From a bacterium (lineage in GTDB: Bacteria; UBA9089; CG2-30-40-21): DNA of 5,747 nt. Positions 1 through 5,734 of the stretch are shown here, one piece after another. The position numbers were made by a program, and so were the translations under genes. The notes beneath the pieces are model-generated. The model saw nothing but the letters and a program-made list of their open reading frames with translations. It did no database searches and had not been told where the DNA came from. The stretch lies in contig JAHIZN010000263.1 of assembly GCA_018814245.1 (NCBI GenBank), positions 1 through 5,747 on the forward strand. Reading direction: 5' to 3'. Within the stretch, counting starts at the first letter, position 1, and each line of letters begins with the position of its first letter.

Positions 1-48
1 GGGCATTCTGTTAATTTTGATGTAATTATCCACAACCGCACAGCTCGT

Positions 49-167
49 CAGGCTGTTACGGAACTGATAATCAGCGTCAACACCATACCACATATAGTGC
101 CTGTTGGTGAGATTAACACAACATACTGTATGCTTCTCGTGCCGAATTCCCATTCCGTAACAGCCTG
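49..167. mobile_element. Compact 119-bp MITE-like element with perfect 15-bp terminal inverted repeats
   Basis: The left end (49-63, CAGGCTGTTACGGAA) is the exact reverse complement of the right end (153-167). The element is flanked by the direct repeat TCGT at 45-48 and 168-171, which looks like a 4-bp target-site duplication. An 11-bp palindrome, CTGATAATCAG, sits just inside the left end (64-74). The interior is too short to encode a transposase, so any movement would depend on an enzyme supplied elsewhere. Both arms are clearly similar to the ends of the longer element at 4103-4609, so this is a family and not a chance palindrome. I cannot assign the family of the mobilising transposase. 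Confidence 0.75.
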
Positions 168-193
168 TCGTGACAGTTTGAAACTCTTCTGTC

Positions 194-213
194 ATTCCTG
201 CGAATGCAGGAAT
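194..213. repeat. Small perfect hairpin, 8-bp stem with GAAT loop
   Basis: The arms ATTCCTGC and GCAGGAAT enclose the 4-base loop GAAT. The hairpin lies about 40 bp past the secretin stop codon and could help end or stabilise that transcript, but no T-tract follows it on either strand, so I do not call it an intrinsic terminator. The central 13 bases (198-210) recur exactly at 5600-5612, which suggests a dispersed intergenic repeat. Confidence 0.6.
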
Positions 214-252
214 CTCCCTATCAAGCTATCAAGAATTAATGTTATCTGCGTG

Positions 253-2301
253 CTATTTATAATTGCTGTTTTCCTTTTCAAGGGGTGCTGCTTTAAGCGG
301 CCAAAGATTCGGGGTAATATAGACAACAAGCTCTGATTGTTGCTGCTCATCACTCTTCCACTTAAATAACCTGCCAATCAAGGGAATACGGCTGACAAAA
401 GGGATTCGTTTTTCAATAAAAGAGCTTTGAGTTTGAATTAAGCCGCCAATAATAATTGTCTCTCCATCCTTGACTCGAATGGTAGTTTGAACCTTGCGTT
501 CAGAGGTTTGAGGCAGGCTGTCTGCACTTAACATCCCGGTGGCATTGCTTATCTCGGGTGAGATCTCCACATTTATCTCATTAGAGGCACTAACCCATGG
601 TTTTATCCTCAGCTTTATTCCTGACTCAACGGTCTGCTGTCCGCTTACAGGCAGCATCTTATCTGCCTCAACACTCTTAGCAAACTCACGGTACCTATCC
701 TTGGTAAGCACACTAATGCTTGCCTCATGCCCATTCAGGGTTGCAATCCTCGGGTTTGCCCTGACAGTTGCCTTTTTCTCCATAACTAATGCCTCTAATC
801 TGGCAAAAAATCTGTCTTTCACCACACTGCCAACATCATAGGTCAGCACCAAGGGCTCAACCGCACCGGGGAACAGGCTTATATCCAGGTGATTATCCTT
901 CTTAATGCCTATCTCTTTAATCCCAAGGGAATTGCCAATGTTTTTCTTGAATTCTACCACCAATACATCAATCATAATCTGTGGAGACGGCTTATCTATC
1001 TGCTTGACAAACTCTGAAACCTTATCAATAAGTTGTCTGGTACCAATGACTACAATGGCATTCTGATCTTTCAACAAACGGATATTATCCCTTGGAAAAA
1101 CAGGCGGCAGAATGGTTAGCATCTCACTTGCCTCAACCCAATTGATCTTTATCACCTCTGTCGTAACAAAGGTCAATGCACCTGGCCTTAAGGAGACGCC
1201 CTCACCAATGATATAGACATTATTTATCTTGCTAAAGGTATAATTTGTTCCCTCCAGAATAAGGGCTAACACCTTCTCAAATGGTGTCTTGGAAATATGA
1301 GCGTTTATCTGTCCCCGAACATAATCACAGGTAACAATATCCACCCCGCCCTGGAGAGAAAGTGCCCTGATAACCTCACCCAGCTCAGCAGACGCAACAT
1401 CAACCGTAAAGAGCTTATCTGCCAGAGGGGCACCCTCCGCCAAAGGGGATCCCTCATCAACCGTAATAGAAAAGGTTTTTTTACCCCTGGCCACACCCAC
1501 ATAAAATATCCCGCTTACCTTTTCGCAGGTAAACCCATTTGCCTCGAGCAATGCCCTTAAGCCCAGTTCCACAGGTGTATTAGCCAGATGGGAAGAAACC
1601 AGACCAGAGACAGACTTATCAGCCACAACATTTATTTCCCCCTGAAGGGATATTTCTCGTAATACCTTCAGGATATCAGCCCCATCAATATCAAGAAAGA
1701 GAAGCCCATTCTTAATCTCAACATTTTTTATCCTCTCCTGTCCAGTCTCGCCAACAATATAGATATTATTCTCTTTTTTATACTTAAACCCACTCGTGGT
1801 TAAAATAGTCCGCAAACCATCTTCCACTGGAATCTTGTTCAGATAAAGAGAAACATTTCCCTGAACAGATTTATCTGTAACAACATTTATCTTGCTTTGC
1901 AGAGAAATATCCCTTAATATATCATTTATATTAACCTGTTTGGCATCCATGGTAAGGAATCCATTTTCTACATTTAGAAAATATGATTTTTCAATCTTCA
2001 TGGGTATAACTCGATAGATAGTCCCTTCTTTTTCATATGTAAGGTGATGAGCACCCAGGATAGCATTTAATCCTGCCTCAAAGGGTACATTGGCAAGATG
2101 AATTGTTACCTGCCCCTTAACAGACTCATCAGTAACAATATTTACACCCTGCTGAGCACCAAGTGCCCGCAGGACATCTTTTATATCCGTACCCTTAAAG
2201 TCTATGTTGATAAGCTGTTCTGCAGATATTGCCTGAGACAGTACCAATGTCTGCGTAATAAGACATATTAGTAATATCAAAATAAATCGCATACAAAACA
2301 T
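253..2301 (-). CDS. Secretin-family outer-membrane channel protein with four tandem STN domains
   Basis: Predicted to form a multimeric gated outer-membrane channel, as secretins do in type II/III secretion, type IV pili and phage export. At 682 aa it begins with a Sec-type signal peptide (about residues 1-27, ending SQAISA). Four STN/N0-like repeats follow at about 30-100, 114-186, 199-271 and 296-368, each with the pattern 'D...L..ISLQ..INVV.D..V.G.V..HL...P'. A secretin_N-like module (about 376-436) has the NAIVVIGT strand. The C-terminal secretin core (about 440-670) has ANPRIATLNG and the family signature GETIIIGGL, followed by RIPFVSRIPLIGRLF. I chose the ATG at 2301 because AAGAGG precedes it by 8 nt and the signal peptide follows directly; an upstream ATG at 2361 would add 20 unlikely residues. 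No lipobox is seen. The gene lies 115 bp after the sensor gene on the same strand. No pilus or secretion partners are visible, so the exact system (PilQ-, GspD- or other-like) cannot be assigned. Confidence 0.9.
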   Translation of the reverse strand: MFCMRFILILLICLITQTLVLSQAISAEQLINIDFKGTDIKDVLRALGAQQGVNIVTDESVKGQVTIHLANVPFEAGLNAILGAHHLTYEKEGTIYRVIPMKIEKSYFLNVENGFLTMDAKQVNINDILRDISLQSKINVVTDKSVQGNVSLYLNKIPVEDGLRTILTTSGFKYKKENNIYIVGETGQERIKNVEIKNGLLFLDIDGADILKVLREISLQGEINVVADKSVSGLVSSHLANTPVELGLRALLEANGFTCEKVSGIFYVGVARGKKTFSITVDEGSPLAEGAPLADKLFTVDVASAELGEVIRALSLQGGVDIVTCDYVRGQINAHISKTPFEKVLALILEGTNYTFSKINNVYIIGEGVSLRPGALTFVTTEVIKINWVEASEMLTILPPVFPRDNIRLLKDQNAIVVIGTRQLIDKVSEFVKQIDKPSPQIMIDVLVVEFKKNIGNSLGIKEIGIKKDNHLDISLFPGAVEPLVLTYDVGSVVKDRFFARLEALVMEKKATVRANPRIATLNGHEASISVLTKDRYREFAKSVEADKMLPVSGQQTVESGIKLRIKPWVSASNEINVEISPEISNATGMLSADSLPQTSERKVQTTIRVKDGETIIIGGLIQTQSSFIEKRIPFVSRIPLIGRLFKWKSDEQQQSELVVYITPNLWPLKAAPLEKENSNYK
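1417..1452 (-). repeat. 18-bp tandem duplication in the linker before the fourth STN domain
   Basis: Two adjacent 18-bp units encode GSPLAE and GAPLAD within the longer linker between STN repeats 3 and 4. The units have diverged at several positions but keep the same frame. This part of the linker makes the spacing between repeats 3 and 4 about 97 residues, against 84-85 for the other repeats. Confidence 0.55.
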
Positions 2302-2309
2302 TTGTTTAA

Positions 2310-2315
2310 CCTCTT
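2310..2315 (-). promoter_or_regulatory. Ribosome binding site of the secretin gene
   Basis: AAGAGG on the minus strand sits 8 nt before the ATG at 2301. It decides the start in favour of 2301 over the upstream ATG at 2361 and the internal ATG at 2292. Confidence 0.7.
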
Positions 2316-2416
2316 TTTGACAATTAAGAATAAGCACACACCCATGTAAAAAAAATGACAAAGGCTGCAGAAATGTCCTTCACTGACAATGGTTCGGGTG
2401 GCGGATGTCTTCCATG

Positions 2417-4063
2417 CTAAACAGTATTGGGCAAGAGGTTTTTTTGAATAGTCAGATGTTTTTTGACTACCTCAACCTCTTCCATGGTAAGCCTTCCTGT
2501 CTTTTGCAGGGTTATATCTGCAATACGATATTTGCTGATATCATCTAAAATGGCTGCCCTTCGTACATCTTCTGCCTCTCTGATTGTGAAACCAAGTTTT
2601 CTGGCTATTGCTACAGCATACCCTGCCTCCCTTTCATCATGTGTTGTCATATTATCTTTGGTCTTAATATTGACAAGTAACGACTCAATAATACCTAAAA
2701 AGTATTCTGTCTTTGTATCATAAGCTATGGTATTTTCCAGAGCAGTTGCCAAATCATTGCAAAGTTCAGTAAAGACCTCTATGTTATATCTATTTTCACT
2801 CTCTCCAATAAATAATATTCCGATCATTCTACCCTTACCAATAATGGGTAAAGCCATAGTTGCCTTTAATAATTCAAGGTCATTTTCTATTGCCTCCCAT
2901 GTATATTCAAACTTAGGGTTTAGCTGTAGTTCCTCTTTTATTAATACCTTTTTTTCACTTTTTATCCACGGGATAACCCCTTTATTTCCTTTAAATCTTA
3001 TCTTTCTTCTTTCTTCATGACTAAACCCTGTGGAAAAATCTATGTAATATTCATCCATTTCTTTATCAAGGAGAGTGATTGTCAGGTTCTTTATCTTGAG
3101 CACATTTACCACATTTTGCATTGAGGAAAACAATGTTTCCCAGTCAAAGGCAGCAGGTATCGATGCCTCTGCTACATCAAGGGAATCCCTTCCATCAAAA
3201 ATATCCTTAAAGATATAACCTTCTATCAATTGCTGAATTGCATTAATTAAGGGATAAAATATTATTCCGGAAAGACAAACCCCTGTAATTACGGCAAACC
3301 ATGAGTGACGACAGAATATGTGAATAAAGATTAACAAGATACCTGCAATAAACCCTTGAGTCAGAGACAAGATGTGCTGTTTTTTTATGTTTAACTCAAA
3401 TGCTATTAATTTATACTTGACTACAACGAATGCTACGAATAAACTAAAGACACTAAAGCTTACAGGTCCAAGGGAATACATAGGAATCCCATAAACAGAT
3501 AAGGAATCGATTACCTCTGCTATGATTCCTATTCCCGTAATACCAAGCATCCACTGGAGTCGTTTCTTTTCCATGACAATAGCGACCCCCAATCTTTTCC
3601 AGAGAAGATAGCTGCTCCCTACAAAACAGAATGCAAACAGTATATTGTACAGATAATAAAATTCTCCGGCTATTGGTTGATAAAAAGAGTGTTCATAGGA
3701 AACATGATGAATTACCTCTCCTGAAATATTAATTATTAAAAGTATACTCGCTAGTATATATGTTAAAACCTTAAATATTTTCCATAAGTTATTCTGTGTT
3801 TGAGTCAGAGAACAAACAAACTGAAAATAAAATGATGGGACAAACAAACATCCAGCATAAAAGACCTGAGTACAAAATAATGCCCCTTCAGCTGTGGCAG
3901 AGAGGTATACAACCACTATGCCAATCATCCAGATGGTTATTGAGGTAGATAATAATGAAAAAGAGCGGGAAACATTGGTTGATTTTTTTGCTAATAAGGC
4001 AAAAGAAATGAGTAATAGATTGGTAAAAATAGTAGCAATTCCAAAAAAACTAAAAAGGATCAT
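2417..4063 (-). CDS. Nine-helix membrane sensor with GAF domain and degenerate, truncated HD-GYP-like tail
   Basis: A 548-aa inner-membrane signalling protein. About nine hydrophobic helices fill residues 1-280; the first seven resemble the N-terminal 7TM region of some bacterial sensor kinases. A GAF-like domain follows (about 308-447, with LPIIGKGRMIGILFIGE). The last ~94 residues (455-548) resemble the first half of an HD-GYP phosphodiesterase: TTHDEREAGYAVAIARKLG, LDDISKYRIAD, then GRLTMEEVEVVKKHL. The family's HD pair reads DD here, the usual KKHP is KKHL, and the protein stops before the HHE and GYP motifs. It therefore probably has no c-di-GMP phosphodiesterase activity and may only bind ligand or a partner. 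No histidine-kinase domain is present. I chose the ATG at 4063 because GGAG precedes it by 8 nt; the ATG at 4102 lacks an SD and abuts a repeat element. It could be a truncated relic, but the rest of the frame is intact. Confidence 0.75.
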   Translation of the reverse strand: MILFSFFGIATIFTNLLLISFALLAKKSTNVSRSFSLLSTSITIWMIGIVVVYLSATAEGALFCTQVFYAGCLFVPSFYFQFVCSLTQTQNNLWKIFKVLTYILASILLIINISGEVIHHVSYEHSFYQPIAGEFYYLYNILFAFCFVGSSYLLWKRLGVAIVMEKKRLQWMLGITGIGIIAEVIDSLSVYGIPMYSLGPVSFSVFSLFVAFVVVKYKLIAFELNIKKQHILSLTQGFIAGILLIFIHIFCRHSWFAVITGVCLSGIIFYPLINAIQQLIEGYIFKDIFDGRDSLDVAEASIPAAFDWETLFSSMQNVVNVLKIKNLTITLLDKEMDEYYIDFSTGFSHEERRKIRFKGNKGVIPWIKSEKKVLIKEELQLNPKFEYTWEAIENDLELLKATMALPIIGKGRMIGILFIGESENRYNIEVFTELCNDLATALENTIAYDTKTEYFLGIIESLLVNIKTKDNMTTHDEREAGYAVAIARKLGFTIREAEDVRRAAILDDISKYRIADITLQKTGRLTMEEVEVVKKHLTIQKNLLPNTV

Positions 4064-4071
4064 AATAATTA

Positions 4072-4075
4072 CTCC
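4072..4075 (-). promoter_or_regulatory. Ribosome binding site of the membrane sensor gene
   Basis: GGAG on the minus strand lies 8 nt before the ATG at 4063. It favours this start over the in-frame ATG at 4102, which is one base outside the composite repeat element and has no purine-rich tract at the right distance. Confidence 0.6.
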
Positions 4076-4243
4076 ACAGTGAAAGCAAATGGCAGCATTC
4101 AACAGGCTGTTACAAAACTGATAATCAGGGCAACATCATACCATGCGATTGACTGTTGTGTATTGGATTTTTGCAGCTGCAACCTGCCAGAGGTGTTACA
4201 TCCTTGCAGACTGTGTGAAAACTCAAGTTCACGATAATTGCCC

Positions 4244-4270
4244 GTAGGGGCAAGGCCCCAGTGCCTGCCC
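4244..4270 (+). repeat. GTAG-headed REP-like hairpin 1
   Basis: GTAG is followed by an imperfect stem: GGGCAAGGC pairs with GCCTGCCC, leaving one bulged A, around the loop CCCAGT. The GTAG-plus-hairpin layout matches the general form of REP sequences used by REP-associated tyrosine transposases. The stem sequence differs from hairpins 2-4. Confidence 0.5.
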
Positions 4271-4320
4271 TCTGTCTCTACAATCTGTTGCAGCACAATC
4301 TGTCGTGTCAATCTCGCTAC

Positions 4321-4448
4321 AGAGAAAGAGCCACAAAGGGTGTAAATTCTTAAGAGAAATAATTGACGATAAATAAGACAATTACAAATGAGAAGAACAT
4401 GACAAGGGTTGCGTCTTTAGGTTTTACACCCTTTGTGGTTCTTTCTCT
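4321..4448. mobile_element. 128-bp inverted-repeat element nested within the composite element
   Basis: The outer 26 bases at 4321-4346 (beginning AGAGAAAGAGCCACAAAGGG) are the reverse complement of 4423-4448 with a single mismatch. The 76-bp AT-rich centre has no coding potential. As RNA it could fold into a long 26-bp stem. The sharp ends and internal position suggest a separate MITE-like insertion into the composite element. No clear target-site duplication is seen. Confidence 0.65.
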
Positions 4449-4500
4449 ATAATAGCCTGTCCCTACCCACTCAATGCAAGAAAGAGCCCGTCGTTTATTA

Positions 4501-4523
4501 GCAGGGACAAGCCCTGCAGCTAC
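4501..4523 (-). repeat. GTAG-headed REP-like hairpin 2
   Basis: On the minus strand it reads GTAGCT, then a perfect stem GCAGGG/CCCTGC around the loop CTTGT. The 27 bases at 4500-4526 recur exactly, in inverse orientation, at 5709-5735, which shows a dispersed repeat and not a gene-specific structure. Confidence 0.65.
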
Positions 4524-4616
4524 ATTATACAGCATCTGTTTGAGATTAGCACAATACAATATGCTGCATACTTTTCGTGCGCGCTAAATGCCTATTCCGT
4601 AACAACTTGTGACTGC

Positions 4617-5432
4617 CTACTGCCCTTTGCCTATTGCCCCATAAGTGGCTTTCTTTAATTCTGCAACAAATTGTGAGGTTTTTTCAACCAGATTGTGTTC
4701 GGCTAAGTTATTAGTAATCAAAGAGACAATTGCACTGCCGACAATGGCTGCATCTGCGATTGAGCTTATTTGAGCTACATGCTCGGGAGTAGATATCCCA
4801 AAACCAACACCAATAGGCTTCTGTGTAACAAGCCGAAACTGTCTGATGTATTCACTAATACCATCAACTATCGTTTCTCGTACCCCGGTTATTCCGGTTA
4901 CAGAGACGAAATAGATGAATCCTGTAGAATGATGACTAATCAATCTAATCCTTTCTGGCTGACTGGTTGGGGTAAGTAGAAAGATGCAGGATAACCCTGT
5001 CTCATGAGCTGCTTTTTCTAACAAAGAAGCCTCTTCAGGTGGCAGATCAGGGACAATTACACCATCAACCCCAGCTGCTCTTGCATCACGAACAAAGTTC
5101 TCTACGCCATAAACAAAGACAGGATTATAATAAGTCATCAAGACAAGGGGAATACTGGTATTTTTACGCAGATTGCTCACCAGTGATAAAACGCTTGTCA
5201 ATGATACACCATTTTTAAGGGCTTGCTCTGAAGCCAATTGAATTATTGGTCCATCAGCTATAGGGTCAGAAAATGGCACACCCAATTCAATAATATCTGC
5301 TCCTGCTGCTTCAAATCCCAGGACAAGTTTACTTGTGGTCTCAAGGTCAGGATACCCAGCCATAAGATATGGAATCAAGGCAGTCTCCCTTTTTTCTTGC
5401 AACCTGATAAATGTTTCATCTATTCTATTCAT
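4617..5432 (-). CDS. trpA: Tryptophan synthase alpha chain
   Basis: Cleaves indole-3-glycerol phosphate to indole and glyceraldehyde-3-phosphate, the penultimate step of tryptophan synthesis, normally in a cytoplasmic alpha2-beta2 complex with TrpB. The 271-aa product has the usual length (E. coli TrpA is 268 aa). Family motifs are intact along the TIM barrel: the catalytic Glu at residue 49 in IIELGVPFSDP and Asp at residue 60 in PIADGP, both in E. coli register; PLVLMTYYNPVF; GVDGVIVPDLPPEE; FIYFVSVTGITG; and the phosphate-binding GVGFGIS and AAIVGSAIV. The start at 5432 has AGGAGG 4 nt upstream. trpB, which commonly lies just upstream, is absent from the 315 bp upstream inside the window, and a promoter lies directly ahead, so trpA appears to be transcribed alone. 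A repeat element begins 7 bp past the stop. Confidence 0.97.
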   Translation of the reverse strand: MNRIDETFIRLQEKRETALIPYLMAGYPDLETTSKLVLGFEAAGADIIELGVPFSDPIADGPIIQLASEQALKNGVSLTSVLSLVSNLRKNTSIPLVLMTYYNPVFVYGVENFVRDARAAGVDGVIVPDLPPEEASLLEKAAHETGLSCIFLLTPTSQPERIRLISHHSTGFIYFVSVTGITGVRETIVDGISEYIRQFRLVTQKPIGVGFGISTPEHVAQISSIADAAIVGSAIVSLITNNLAEHNLVEKTSQFVAELKKATYGAIGKGQ

Positions 5433-5436
5433 TCTG

Positions 5437-5442
5437 CCTCCT
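5437..5442 (-). promoter_or_regulatory. Ribosome binding site of trpA
   Basis: A full AGGAGG on the minus strand lies 4 nt before the ATG at 5432. It is strong in sequence, with slightly tight spacing, and fixes the trpA start. Confidence 0.8.
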
Positions 5443-5524
5443 GATGTCTATGAATTAAAAAAATTATGAATAACTTTTCAGCAATTCTTTGTGGTTATCT
5501 GGAATAGCAAATACTTAAGGCACA

Positions 5525-5554
5525 AATATATAATTGTAACTACAGTTGTGTCAA
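5525..5554 (-). promoter_or_regulatory. trpA: Predicted sigma70-type promoter for trpA
   Basis: On the minus strand a perfect -35 box TTGACA (5554-5549) is followed after 18 bp by TATATT (5530-5525), one mismatch from the -10 consensus. TATATA two bases earlier gives a 16-bp spacer as an alternative. Transcription would start near 5518, leaving a leader of about 85 nt before trpA. This is the best promoter match I found upstream of any of the three genes. Confidence 0.6.
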
Positions 5555-5558
5555 CTGT
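5542..5558. promoter_or_regulatory. Palindrome overlapping the trpA -35 box, candidate operator
   Basis: Arms ACAGTTG and CAACTGT surround the 3-bp centre TGT, and the -35 hexamer lies within the palindrome. A dimeric repressor bound here would block RNA polymerase. It does not resemble the E. coli TrpR operator, so the regulator, if there is one, is unknown. Confidence 0.4.
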
Positions 5559-5596
5559 TAATTGTCGCATAGTTAATTATGTATGGACAGAGCCTG

Positions 5597-5624
5597 CCTC
5601 TGCGAATGCAGGGGGTGACAGAGG
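5597..5624. repeat. Inverted repeat carrying the dispersed CTGCGAATGCAGG motif
   Basis: CCTCTG (5597-5602) and CAGAGG (5619-5624) form the arms, and TGCGAATGCA lies within. The 13 bases at 5600-5612 are identical to 198-210 at the other end of the window. The flanks are rich in related ACAGAG/CTCTGT words (5587-5645), which gives a small patch of diverged repeats. Confidence 0.4.
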
Positions 5625-5656
5625 TGCTGCCTCCCCTGTCTCTGCCCCACCAATAA

Positions 5657-5679
5657 GCGATCACAAGGGTCGCAGCTAC
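5657..5679 (-). repeat. GTAG-headed REP-like hairpin 3
   Basis: On the minus strand it reads GTAGCT, then GCGACC paired with GATCGC through one G-T pair, around the loop CTTGT. It has the same GTAGCT head, 6-bp stem and CTTGT loop as hairpins 2 and 4, but different stem bases. It faces hairpin 4, forming a head-to-head pair. Confidence 0.5.
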
Positions 5680-5711
5680 AAAGATTCCCACACACAACAA
5701 TCGATCACAAT

Positions 5712-5734
5712 GTAGCTGCAGGGCTTGTCCCTGC
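5712..5734 (+). repeat. GTAG-headed REP-like hairpin 4
   Basis: GTAGCT is followed by the perfect stem GCAGGG/CCCTGC around the loop CTTGT, identical to hairpin 2. With hairpin 3 it forms a head-to-head pair whose GCAGCTACA/TGTAGCTGC heads (5672-5680 and 5711-5719) make a 9-bp inverted repeat about 30 bp apart, the arrangement seen in REP doublets. Confidence 0.6.

Larger units (their letters stand above)
1..252. other. Intergenic region downstream of the secretin gene
   Basis: No convincing gene is seen here. The region holds a compact inverted-repeat element (49-167) and a small hairpin (194-213). The plus-strand frame is open from the left edge through to 336, but it runs straight through both repeats and into the antisense of the secretin gene, so I do not call it coding. 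The first 48 bases could be the edge of a gene lying mostly outside the window, but they are too short to judge. Confidence 0.6.
4103..4609. mobile_element. 507-bp composite MITE-like element sharing ends with the element at 49-167
   Basis: The left end begins CAGGCTGTTAC and keeps the internal palindrome CTGATAATCAG (4118-4128). The right end reads ATTCCGTAACAACTTG, an imperfect inverted match to the left end. Both arms (about 4103-4160 and 4534-4609) align with the arms of the 119-bp element at 49-167, so this copy looks like the same element with about 388 extra bases inside. The insert carries GTAG-headed hairpins (4244-4270, 4501-4523) and a second inverted-repeat element (4321-4448). 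No obvious direct repeat flanks it, unlike the short copy. It fills nearly all of the trpA-sensor gap, ending 7 bp from the trpA stop and 39 bp from the sensor start. The two short reading frames inside (4099-4311 and 4350-4559, minus) are made of repeat sequence and are not called as genes. Confidence 0.65.

Noticed and set aside
1..336. Plus-strand frame open from the window edge to 336
   Set aside because: It passes through the inverted-repeat element and the hairpin at 194-213, then into the antisense of the secretin gene. It shows no recognisable protein motif and no ribosome binding site before its internal ATG.
1305..1560. Frames inside the secretin gene on both strands
   Set aside because: They overlap a clear STN-domain coding region and lack start signals or motifs; they are shadows of the real gene.
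2302..2416. Possible terminator between the sensor and secretin genes (AAGG...CCTT followed on the minus strand by a run of eight T)
   Set aside because: Only four good base pairs plus G-T pairs with a 12-base loop. This is too weak to call an intrinsic terminator.
4099..4311. Minus-strand 70-codon frame
   Set aside because: It lies inside the composite element across a hairpin and has no gene-like features.
4350..4559. Minus-strand 69-codon frame
   Set aside because: It is built from one arm of the 128-bp element, a GTAG hairpin and one arm of the composite element. The frame reflects repeat sequence, and there is no ribosome binding site or family match.
5443..5518. Trp attenuator or T-box in the trpA leader
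   Set aside because: No leader peptide with tandem Trp codons, no strong alternative stems and no recognisable T-box motif were seen; the T-run present has no stable stem before it.
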